Source of the DNA: Bacteroidales bacterium UBA3389
GTDB taxonomy: Bacteria; Bacteroidota; Bacteroidia; Bacteroidales; P3
Direction of reading: 5' to 3'
NCBI GenBank assembly: GCA_002358835.1
Contig: DEPP01000021.1
Location: 1 to 6,164, forward strand
DNA length: 6,164 nt
Shown: one piece after another, positions 1 through 5,891 of the stretch
Layout of the letters: each line of letters opens with the position of its first letter
Position numbering within the stretch: position 1 is the stretch's first letter
Made by a program: the position numbers and the translations under genes
Notes under the pieces: model-generated
Told to the model about the DNA's origin: nothing
What the model saw: only the letters and a program-made list of their open reading frames with translations
Database searches by the model: none

Positions 1-25
1 TTCTTCTTTTCTTTGGCCTAGCCAT
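1..25 (-). CDS. possible next operon gene, 5' end only, basic N-terminus
   Basis: An ATG at 25-23 lies within the last codons of the GHKL ATPase gene, shifted by one base, and overlaps its TAG stop by 8 nt. Reading on to the window edge gives M-A-R-P-K-K-R-R with no stop. Such ATG/stop overlaps are typical of translationally coupled genes, and the genes upstream are equally tightly packed. The basic start would suit a nucleic-acid-binding protein, but eight residues cannot identify a family. It could also be a chance reading of downstream non-coding sequence. No function is proposed. Confidence 0.4.
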
Positions 26-1625
26 TGCTTAATTCTTTAATAGCTTTCTTTTTAAGTTCTTCCAAAAGTGCTCTGTTCGCCAGAGGGCAATGCTTGGTAA
101 ATGACGCGAATATTTTACGAATCAGTTTTACATCATCTGCTCCATAGGTTTCTTTGAGTGGTGCAAAAATATCAACAACGGGTGATGAAGGAATTACAGG
201 TTTTGCTAAAGCCTCTTTATTAAGCATTTTTGGTTTTTCTTCCTCAACAACCTCTACTATAGGTGCTTTTGCTACTGGCTGAGATGTCTTGCGCTCAAAT
301 TCCTTAACAGATTCTTTTGCTGTTTCTTTATAAATGTCAATCAGGAGTTTAGAAGAAGGTAATGATGAAAGTCCCTTCTTCTCTACTTTTTGTATCTTTA
401 CTAGACCCTCACCAAGTTTTGTTTTAGCTACTTCTAATTCGTCTTTGTCTTCAGTTGAAGCAAGGCGCTCTCCATATAGAACATCCTTTAATCCTGTTTT
501 TAAGTCGTTTGCAAGATGGTATAATTTATGAAGTTCGTAGAATTTAACTTTTAAAAGGTCATAGAATCTACCGGCTTCAGGAGTCGCTACTAATGCCGTT
601 CTATCACTGTTTGGCCTAAGATTTTCATGGATGGCAAAAATCTCACCATAGAAATAGTTGTTACCTCTTGCTTCTTCAAAGTATTTATCTAATAGATTGG
701 ATGTACCTACTTGAATGTTTTTCTTTCTTAGCCTAATGCCCCTATTCCTATCTCTTGAGGGTATACCCTTAGTGAATGCTGTGACTGCATACCATCCCCA
801 CGCCAAGAAACCAAACTCTTCATCTATAATATCAAAATATTGGAGTGTTTTGATTCTATCTTTGGTACCCTCAATCTCTACACCATAACGTTTTCTTATA
901 TCAACTTGGTTGTTTATTGATAAACGAATGTGCTTGAGATTATCTCTTTGCACTTTAAGGTGCGGAGGAATCTCGGCTGGATTTACCAATAAATTCTTAA
1001 AGATAGTAGAATAATCGATGGGAGCGACTTCTTCCAAATATTCTCGTACTGAATCTTCATCTAAAAGTTGGGAGTAATCAGCACGGATATTTTCCATTTC
1101 TATTTCAAAATAGTGCGCATCCTTTTCTTCTTTTCCAGTTGTTACTATAGATATTGCATTAACTACTTCTTCTGCATTCCTATGGTCGTTAGTGTCATTA
1201 AGTATTTGACGAGCTAAGTTTGAGTCAAAAATGACTTGAGTATATTCATCTTCACCTTTTGCGCTCGTCTTGAAAATCAATCTTTCGCAAAATTGTAAAC
1301 CAGTCAATCTTCCTATACCATAATGCCCTGCAGTATTCTTTCCATCCTTGAAGGAGTCGGCAATATCTAATAATTTCTTTGCTGCAAACTTTCTTACAAT
1401 ACCAGTTCCGTTGTCATTTATACGAACCACTCTATCCCTGCTGTTAAGGATGATATTAACAGAACCACATTTGGAGGATTCTAATATACCTTGTTCTACA
1501 GCTTCGTTAATGGCGTCATAGGCATTCTGAACATATTCTCTCAATACGACTTTTGCATCATCGTACATTGAATACATAAGAATCTCAATAAGATTCTTTC
1601 CTATTTTAGTTTGATGCTTTTCCAT
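18..1625 (-). CDS. GHKL (Hsp90/MutL/MORC-type) ATPase, 535 aa
   Basis: The N-terminus is a clear Bergerat-fold ATP-binding domain. The N box has E30, N34 and D37 in REYVQNAYDA; the G1 motif is INDNGTGI at residues 69-76 (D71, G73, G75); the G2 glycines are in GHYGIGRLTG from residue 100. Around residues 290-305 RGIRLRKKNIQVG, and around 330-345 GEIFAIHENLRPNSDR, resemble the transducer region of Hsp90-like proteins, where conserved basic residues contact the ATP. Residues ~375-445 are rich in K and E and may form a helix or coiled coil. A Pro/Val/Glu-rich linker follows, then a small helical C-terminal domain (~490-535). In this superfamily ATP binding drives N-terminal dimerisation, giving clamp or chaperone behaviour. 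The gene starts 3 nt after the HerA-like gene, so the protein probably acts with it. No histidine-kinase phosphoacceptor domain or MutL endonuclease motif is visible. The ATPase call is firm; the biological role is inferred. Confidence 0.9.
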   Translation of the reverse strand: MEKHQTKIGKNLIEILMYSMYDDAKVVLREYVQNAYDAINEAVEQGILESSKCGSVNIILNSRDRVVRINDNGTGIVRKFAAKKLLDIADSFKDGKNTAGHYGIGRLTGLQFCERLIFKTSAKGEDEYTQVIFDSNLARQILNDTNDHRNAEEVVNAISIVTTGKEEKDAHYFEIEMENIRADYSQLLDEDSVREYLEEVAPIDYSTIFKNLLVNPAEIPPHLKVQRDNLKHIRLSINNQVDIRKRYGVEIEGTKDRIKTLQYFDIIDEEFGFLAWGWYAVTAFTKGIPSRDRNRGIRLRKKNIQVGTSNLLDKYFEEARGNNYFYGEIFAIHENLRPNSDRTALVATPEAGRFYDLLKVKFYELHKLYHLANDLKTGLKDVLYGERLASTEDKDELEVAKTKLGEGLVKIQKVEKKGLSSLPSSKLLIDIYKETAKESVKEFERKTSQPVAKAPIVEVVEEEKPKMLNKEALAKPVIPSSPVVDIFAPLKETYGADDVKLIRKIFASFTKHCPLANRALLEELKKKAIKELSNG

Positions 1626-1628
1626 AGA

Positions 1629-3290
1629 TTATCCGTTAGGAAATTGTTTATATGTAGGTCTTGGGAATTTTATATTAATCAATGAACGCAATGCGGGATT
1701 GGAAATGATATACTCACCAGGAGTCAAGCGTGTCATCATATTTTGATATGACTTGGGGATATACCTGTAATCAGGTTTTGATACCTCAATAGCATTAGTT
1801 CTGCCATATGTATGAGTGGCACAGTTGCCCTTAACTCTGTCGTGTATGGCACTTCTGAACTGTTCTACAGAAAAAAGAATTATACCCAATGAACGGCCTC
1901 GCTCTGCAATGTCTAATAATTGTCTTAGAATTGGAGAATTTTTAGGGACATCTGTTGAAGCATACTTATTCAACTCGTCCACAAATAATATAACCTTGTC
2001 AGGAATATCTGTTCTGTCCGCTCCTAACTTCAAATCATAGATCGCTCTTGCTACGCTACCGAAAACAAAACTTTGTGTATTGTCATCCAAACGGGCAATG
2101 TCGATCACCATCACTTGATTTGCTCTGAGATTGTTTTCAATTTCTTCTGTGAGGTCCACCTCTTTATCTCCTGCTATAGTCTTTGCAAAGATTTCATTGT
2201 TGATGGCCTTACGGATACACCTCTTGAATTTTCTCCAACTAGTTACTTGAATTTCATTTTTCTTACCGCTACTGCCAGCCTTGGTGCATTCGTCCACTTG
2301 TTCGGAGAATGATTCCCATTTATTTATACCTCTAAAGTTGCCTTCTTGGTTAATGATATAGTTAACACAACTTTCCAATGTTCCAGTAGAATCATCTTCA
2401 TTTGCTAATAGTAAATCCAATTTATCTTGGCACTTGTCAAATGTGTATTTGTAGAAGAACGCCTTATTCATGGCCTTTTGCGTACGGATATCATCAGGCA
2501 TTGCATAGGATTGTGCTTTAGCTGTTACTTCATCCTTACTATAAGGATAATAGTATTTTACATTATCAAATGGGGTTGAAGATAAACCTAAAGACTTGTA
2601 TATTTCCTTGTCTGTTTCAGACAATTGCTCATTCACTTCATCTATAGCCATGAGGTCTCGTCCTTTCACATTAAAGAATACGAATGCAGCTGTTTCACCC
2701 TCTTCTGTCCTAAACTTTTCTTGAATGGCTCTTAATAAAAACATAGAATAGGATGTTTTTGCGGCTAATCCAGAGATACCAGATATGTTTAAATGTGCTC
2801 CATCAGGACCTATCAAGAAATGAGAGTTAAGTATTACTCTCACTTTAATTTGTTCTTCTCCCTTGTACATTTGCAGATAACCGCAAACTAATGGATTCTG
2901 CACTTCATCATCGCTCAGTCCAAGGGCTTTCTTAACATCTTCTTCATCGCATAAAGCAACTGGACGACTATCTAATACGGGCGTGTAAATATTCTTTGTG
3001 TTACACGAAACTCTCACCTTTACATAATTCATTCCCAGTCGATTCATATTGCCAATGCAATCCTCAGTATCACCGAAGTCACTAGAAATGTAACTAGTAA
3101 AATGACTAGGAGAATCTGTAATATGGTATATTTCTTCTATCACTCCATAGGTGATAGAATTACCTTCGTGTTCAACCTTAATAATATCAAAAGGGCTTAA
3201 TATACGCTTTTTATCCGTCCAAAAATAGAACTCGTCTATTGTAGAAGGATACTTCTCTGTTGCTGAGACTTTACCTATAACCTTTTTCAT
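1629..3290 (-). CDS. HerA/FtsK-superfamily DNA-translocase ATPase (DUF87-like), 553 aa
   Basis: Residues 1-~80 look like the HAS barrel typical of HerA: an N-terminal IGKV strand, FYFW, then a conserved ITYGVIEEIYHI strand. The P-loop region is GISGLAAKTS (G171 to S180, K178, T179), which departs from the canonical GxxxxGK[ST]. Walker B is KVILFVDELNKYA with D438 and E439. Downstream, ERGRSLGIILFSVEQFRSAI matches the region of HerA ATPases that carries the arginine finger and the sensor glutamine. The C-terminus, TPGEYIISNPALRSLINIKF, resembles the usual closing beta strands of HerA. Archaeal HerA forms a hexameric ring that pumps duplex DNA and feeds the nuclease NurA. Here a NurA-like gene lies 1 nt upstream and a GHKL ATPase gene 3 nt downstream, so a joint complex is likely. 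No membrane segments are seen, unlike FtsK. Confidence 0.88.
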   Translation of the reverse strand: MKKVIGKVSATEKYPSTIDEFYFWTDKKRILSPFDIIKVEHEGNSITYGVIEEIYHITDSPSHFTSYISSDFGDTEDCIGNMNRLGMNYVKVRVSCNTKNIYTPVLDSRPVALCDEEDVKKALGLSDDEVQNPLVCGYLQMYKGEEQIKVRVILNSHFLIGPDGAHLNISGISGLAAKTSYSMFLLRAIQEKFRTEEGETAAFVFFNVKGRDLMAIDEVNEQLSETDKEIYKSLGLSSTPFDNVKYYYPYSKDEVTAKAQSYAMPDDIRTQKAMNKAFFYKYTFDKCQDKLDLLLANEDDSTGTLESCVNYIINQEGNFRGINKWESFSEQVDECTKAGSSGKKNEIQVTSWRKFKRCIRKAINNEIFAKTIAGDKEVDLTEEIENNLRANQVMVIDIARLDDNTQSFVFGSVARAIYDLKLGADRTDIPDKVILFVDELNKYASTDVPKNSPILRQLLDIAERGRSLGIILFSVEQFRSAIHDRVKGNCATHTYGRTNAIEVSKPDYRYIPKSYQNMMTRLTPGEYIISNPALRSLINIKFPRPTYKQFPNG

Positions 3291-3291
3291 A

Positions 3292-4485
3292 TTAGAATAA
3301 TTTAAATACTATATTTTTATCAATATAATGGGCTTTGCAAAACTGCTCCGTTAAGAATACTGGATACAAATGATTAGCCCATCGTGCGTCACTACCGAAA
3401 CATACAGGGTATGCTTCATTGATTAGATTCGCTGATATCAAGTCTATTAAATGGGTATCAATGCATTCTCCTTCATTGGATAAAACCATTTCACATTTAA
3501 CAACATCGGAGAATTGAGTTTCTCTAAAATCACTATCTCGTAAACGTAAATACCAAACAGCGTACTCTCCACCACTATGTTCCGAGTGGTATCTGTATAC
3601 TTTTGTCCTTTCGTAAGGTTTTAGTCCAGCAATAGCCTTAGACAGCCGATGCCCTTCAAAATCTGGTAGGAGTTCAGGGTCAAATAATTTTGAAACACCA
3701 ACTACATGTTTGTAGTTGGTTCTTAAGAGATTCCATTGGCTTCTATTCATATTGGAGAAGCGTGGATTATATTCTAATGAACCGTCTTTTATCAGGAAAT
3801 TATCATCATCCAATTTGTTGAGATTGCAGAGTTTATATACAAGCAATTGCTCGGCATCCGTCATTTCTGATTGGATTTTAGATATGGCTCGGCTTATGTG
3901 CTTATCTTTGCCCTTGTTAGCTAAATCTTCTCCGTCTGTTTTATAAAGAAGGATGTTATTAAGCTTTATGTTATGCTCTAAAAAGAATGGATGTGTGGCT
4001 AATATGCTATTTATATTTTCGCAATACAAACGACAGAAATTATTGTTCTTATTTTCGTCGTCCACATCAAATTCATCAGGCATTGCTAAAACCATCTTAT
4101 TCTCAATGGCAAACTTCTTGAAGGTGTCCCTATCTTTTCTTTCACAACACCCTACAATAATCTGTCCCGCAATGACAGGGAAGATTTTATTTCCTATGGC
4201 AATGTCGTCAACTTTGTAAGTTCGACGTGAACCGTCAAGAAAGAACTTGAATATGGGGCTACAATTTTGAATAAAATAATCAGAAATACGCACTGTATGT
4301 ACTCGCGACAAATCGGTTTCCGCTATTTGACTACTTTTAGTTAAAAGCGCAGGTTTGTCATCGTAAGTCAAAGTGTCGCTATTATCGTTATCAAGAGAAA
4401 ATTTCTTTGTCTTGTAACAATAGTATTTCCCTTTGCCAGATTCTTGTATATAATCCAAAATCTTGCCCATAACCTTTAAGTTCAT
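3292..4485 (-). CDS. NurA-like nuclease, 397 aa
   Basis: Three regions resemble NurA, the 5'-3' nuclease partner of HerA. Residues 82-87 (FLDGSR) match the NurA motif I DGS with candidate metal-binding D84; a beta hairpin, KIFPVIAGQIIVGCCER (~100-116), follows as in NurA. YAVWYLRLRDS and VVKCEMVL (E332) match the late central strands. The C-terminal block holds D366 and ANHLYPVFLTEQFCKAHY (Y374, P375), like the NurA YPxPL-containing end. The protein is somewhat longer than typical archaeal NurA (about 300-350 aa), with an added ~60-residue N-terminus and a charged middle segment. The start at 4485 is favoured because AGGAAA sits 7 nt upstream; Met6 is a weaker alternative. Its stop lies 1 nt before the HerA-like gene, the classic NurA-HerA pairing. 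I cannot confirm all catalytic residues, so it may be a diverged or structural member. Confidence 0.68.
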   Translation of the reverse strand: MNLKVMGKILDYIQESGKGKYYCYKTKKFSLDNDNSDTLTYDDKPALLTKSSQIAETDLSRVHTVRISDYFIQNCSPIFKFFLDGSRRTYKVDDIAIGNKIFPVIAGQIIVGCCERKDRDTFKKFAIENKMVLAMPDEFDVDDENKNNNFCRLYCENINSILATHPFFLEHNIKLNNILLYKTDGEDLANKGKDKHISRAISKIQSEMTDAEQLLVYKLCNLNKLDDDNFLIKDGSLEYNPRFSNMNRSQWNLLRTNYKHVVGVSKLFDPELLPDFEGHRLSKAIAGLKPYERTKVYRYHSEHSGGEYAVWYLRLRDSDFRETQFSDVVKCEMVLSNEGECIDTHLIDLISANLINEAYPVCFGSDARWANHLYPVFLTEQFCKAHYIDKNIVFKLF

Positions 4486-4489
4486 GAAA

Positions 4490-4561
4490 CTATTTCCTAC
4501 GACCAGTCATGTAAGCGAAACATTCGATTAGCAATACGAAAAATACCAATACTCCAAACAT
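4490..4561 (-). CDS. possible 23-aa single-span membrane peptide
   Basis: A minus-strand ATG at 4561 opens a 23-codon frame ending in TAG at 4492-4490, 4 nt before the nuclease start. The peptide begins MFGVLVFFVLLIE and ends in TGRRK, giving one strongly hydrophobic helix with a positively charged C-terminal anchor. The frame is open further back, to a TAG at 4684-4682, but no other ATG occurs in it, so a longer product would need a non-ATG start. No Shine-Dalgarno sequence precedes 4561. It could be a real microprotein that couples translation to the operon or tethers it to the membrane, or a chance hydrophobic reading of AT-rich leader. I recognise no family. Confidence 0.33.
   Translation of the reverse strand: MFGVLVFFVLLIECFAYMTGRRK
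4493..4498 (-). promoter_or_regulatory. ribosome binding site of the nurA-like gene
   Basis: On the minus strand AGGAAA lies 7 nt before the ATG at 4485, within GTAGGAAATAGTTTC. This is better than most Bacteroidetes genes, which often lack a Shine-Dalgarno sequence, and it decides the start over Met6. The site overlaps the last codons and TAG of the possible 23-codon ORF upstream, so translation of that ORF could couple to the nuclease gene. Confidence 0.5.
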
Positions 4562-4640
4562 GATCGCACTTATAGTTTTGTATCCGCTGATACCCAAGTG
4601 CGGAGTGTTTTTCTTATGAGTAGGTAAACATAGGCATAAT

Positions 4641-4677
4641 AAAAAAGCGGGGCATCTGTACCTGTCACTCGTCCCGC
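4641..4677 (-). terminator. intrinsic terminator-like hairpin between the candidate RNA and the operon
   Basis: On the minus strand GCGGG (4677-4673) pairs with CCCGC (4651-4647), immediately followed by six T residues (4646-4641). The 5-bp stem is all G/C but the loop is long (21 nt), so efficiency is uncertain. It lies about 155 nt before the nurA-like gene. It could end a separate RNA or act as an attenuator of operon transcription. Confidence 0.5.
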
Positions 4678-4931
4678 AATTCTAGGCTCTCGCATTGCCC
4701 TTATCCGTAGAACGAGCAACGCAGAAGCCCACGCCGATATGTATAACACCACAAGCCCCGTGTTTGTGGGGGCTTTAGCGGTAATTAACACACCACGCAG
4801 ACATCTACCGTTGCTTTGTTCTTTGACGGATAAATGAATTTGCGAGATTCAGAATTGCCAAAGACAAAACGTCAAGTAAACGTCTTTCTTATTATGTCAT
4901 CGCCACCCTCGAACCCTGTCGGCGCGGGCGA
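4641..4931 (-). ncRNA. candidate structured small RNA or attenuator leader, ~290 nt
   Basis: This stretch has a promoter just upstream and a terminator-like hairpin with T6 at its end, and no convincing reading frame. Predicted stems on the minus strand are: TTTGTCTTTGGC (4868-4857) with GTCAAAGAACAAA (4827-4815), one bulge; CGGTA (4810-4806) with TACCG (4783-4779); AAGCCCC (4775-4769) with GGGGCTT (4759-4753), 9-nt loop; GGCTTCTGCGTTGC (4729-4716) with GCAATGCGAGAGCC (4698-4685), 14 positions with one mismatch and three G-U pairs; and the terminal GC stem. The G-U pairs exist only if the minus strand is the RNA. It is not recognisable as tmRNA, RNase P RNA or SRP RNA by motifs. It could belong to a Bacteroidales small-RNA family such as 6S or Bacteroidales-1, or be an operon leader. 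The exact 5' end is a guess from the promoter position. Confidence 0.5.
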
Positions 4932-4936
4932 TACAG

Positions 4937-4967
4937 CAAAATTACACAATTATTTACAATTGGCAAA
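4937..4967 (-). promoter_or_regulatory. Bacteroidetes-type promoter for the candidate RNA / operon
   Basis: The minus strand carries TTTG (4967-4964), a 19-nt gap, then TAATTTTG (4944-4937). This is a full match to the Bacteroidetes consensus TTTG-N19-21-TAnnTTTG. Transcription would start near 4931 and run left into the structured segment. I found no equally good promoter between it and the nuclease gene, so it may serve both the RNA and the operon. Confidence 0.65.
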
Positions 4968-5140
4968 CGGCAATGCGGAAAAAAGTTTAGAGTTTGGCGA
5001 TTAACGAAAACCTTTACGAATAATCAACGATGAATAAGAGACAGCTGCGCTGTACGAAAACGATGACGATAACGATGCACACTACACTCTAAACCCTAAA
5101 CCCTAAACATAGAGAACAGTGAACGCAGGCTTCGAAAATA
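4968..5140. other. intergenic stretch without a gene
   Basis: No frame here is convincing. Visible features are the CTAAACC repeat at 5089-5108 and a loose ACGATG/ACGATA run at about 5060-5077. Nothing else is supported. Confidence 0.6.
5089..5108 (+). repeat. CTAAACC tandem repeat, nearly 3 units
   Basis: CTAAACC occurs at 5089-5095 and 5096-5102, followed by CTAAAC at 5103-5108. It resembles a plant-type telomere unit by sequence only; in a bacterium it is a short simple repeat. It lies at the left end of the repeat-rich block. Confidence 0.85.
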
Positions 5141-5382
5141 CTATATGGAAAGACGGGAACTGGACTAGGCCTGGACGGGGAAAATTGCAGGCCTGCAATA
5201 AAATTATCAGACAAAGAGAAAAAATGAATTGGACAAAGGGAATTTTTGAGACAGACAAAGGCTTTTTTCAAATTGGGTATACTGAATAATTTTATTCGGT
5301 ATACTGAAAAGAAAAAATGGGTAGAGTGAATTTTTCTCGTCGGTATACTCATTTTTTCTGTTGGGTATACTCAATTTCCGAG
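5141..5382 (+). repeat. tandem array with strict 22-bp period and changing cores
   Basis: Cores recur at exactly 22-bp steps. GACAAAG starts at 5210, 5232 and 5254. GTATAC (or GTAGAG) starts at 5277, 5299, 5321, 5343 and 5365. All eight units share an A/T-rich tail after the core. The phase continues leftwards: AGGCCT starts at 5167 and 5189, and GACGGG occupies the same unit offset at 5152 and 5174. So about 8 clear units (5207-5382) and 3 fainter ones (5141-5206) are present. Twenty-two bp is about two helical turns, placing cores on one DNA face. Frames read through this region are repeat shadows, not genes. The function is unknown; a binding array (iteron- or operator-like) is one possibility. 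Confidence 0.85.
5185..5198. repeat. 14-bp perfect palindrome
   Basis: TTGCAGGCCTGCAA is its own reverse complement. Its AGGCCT centre is in phase with the 22-bp array, suggesting it is a unit of that array with a different core. Confidence 0.8.
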
Positions 5383-5572
5383 GTGACTTCAACAAGAGAG
5401 CTTATGAGAAACTGCAACCGACGCTCATGCTCCGCGTTGGCACTTCGTTCGAGATGACAGAGCAGCAAGAGACACACGAAAAGGCAGTGCAATAGGTTTT
5501 TATTTTTGCCCTGGCATTGAGCAGCAGAGCGGCTTCGATAACGAAAACTTATTGATTTTTAGATTCTACACC

Positions 5573-5706
5573 ATTACTTTTTTGTTAGCTGCCAGTTTTC
5601 CATTTCTCGGGATAACATCAGCGTATACTGCTATAAACAAGGGATATACAAAGGAGTCGTGTACAATAATCCATATCAAAAAACATGCCAGGGGCAAAAA
5701 AGTAAT
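5573..5706. repeat. inner inverted repeat pair nested in the MITE-like element
   Basis: ATTACTTTTTTG at 5573-5584 is matched exactly in inverse at 5695-5706. Both arms continue into relatives of the terminal motif: GCTGCCAG on the left, and ATGCCAGGGG in the right arm starting at 5685. The pair encloses 110 bp without a gene. Confidence 0.7.
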
Positions 5707-5731
5707 TCCATCGGGCTGTATAGGGATAAAA

Positions 5732-5793
5732 AAGTTCATATTTGGGGTGGCAATGGCAGACTCCGATGCCAATGCCACCCCAAAAATGAACTT
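5732..5793. repeat. 27-bp stem, 8-nt loop hairpin
   Basis: The left arm 5732-5758 starts AAGTTCATATTTGGGG; the right arm 5767-5793 ends CCCCAAAAATGAACTT. Twenty-five of 27 positions pair around the loop GACTCCGA. No T tract follows directly, so it does not look like a standard terminator. The arms contain TTTGGGGTGGCA, related to the terminal inverted repeat motif of the surrounding element. Confidence 0.88.
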
Positions 5794-5891
5794 CTTTCAC
5801 CTGAAATCGGTATCGTTGCCTTATGCCAGGCCAAAAATAAAAATTGATTGCACTGGGAAAATCACGAATCAATTAACATTGTTGAATTTCT

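Larger units (their letters stand above)
5485..5855. mobile_element. MITE-like non-coding element, 371 bp, with 33-bp terminal inverted repeats
   Basis: The left end (5485-5517) starts CAGTGCAAT, then three variable bases, then TTTTTATTTTTG and CCCTGGCAT. The right end (5823-5855) is its inverted copy with 4 differences in 33 positions (the three variable bases and one C/G). The interior has no transposase or credible gene and is packed with inner inverted copies of the same motif. The only flanking direct repeat is GG on each side (5483-5484 and 5856-5857), too short to prove a target duplication. It may be a MITE, a REP/BIME-like palindromic cluster, or a structured RNA locus. Confidence 0.6.

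Noticed and set aside
334..531. Plus-strand frames opposite the three large genes, such as this one and those at 1816-2312 and 3716-4219
   Set aside because: They are antisense shadows of well-supported minus-strand genes and show no family features.
4570..4791. 73-codon minus-strand reading frame
   Set aside because: It runs through the structured RNA candidate and its terminator hairpin, with no domain or ribosome binding site; best explained as a chance open frame.
4814..4827. Plus-strand TTGTTCTTTGACG resembling a boxA antiterminator
   Set aside because: No rRNA or ribosomal gene follows on that strand, and the sequence is explained as one arm of a stem in the minus-strand RNA.
4898..4925. 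tRNA T-arm-like GGGTTCGAG on the minus strand
   Set aside because: The base after the loop cannot pair with the conserved G before it, and no acceptor or anticodon arm is found nearby.
5141..5382. CRISPR array
   Set aside because: The period of 22 bp leaves no room for a repeat plus unique spacer, the tail is shared and A/T-rich, and no cas gene is present.
5089..5395. Minus-strand frames with recurring SIPN-like residues
   Set aside because: The recurrence is the 22-bp array read in several frames; the period is not a multiple of three, so it does not behave as a coding repeat.
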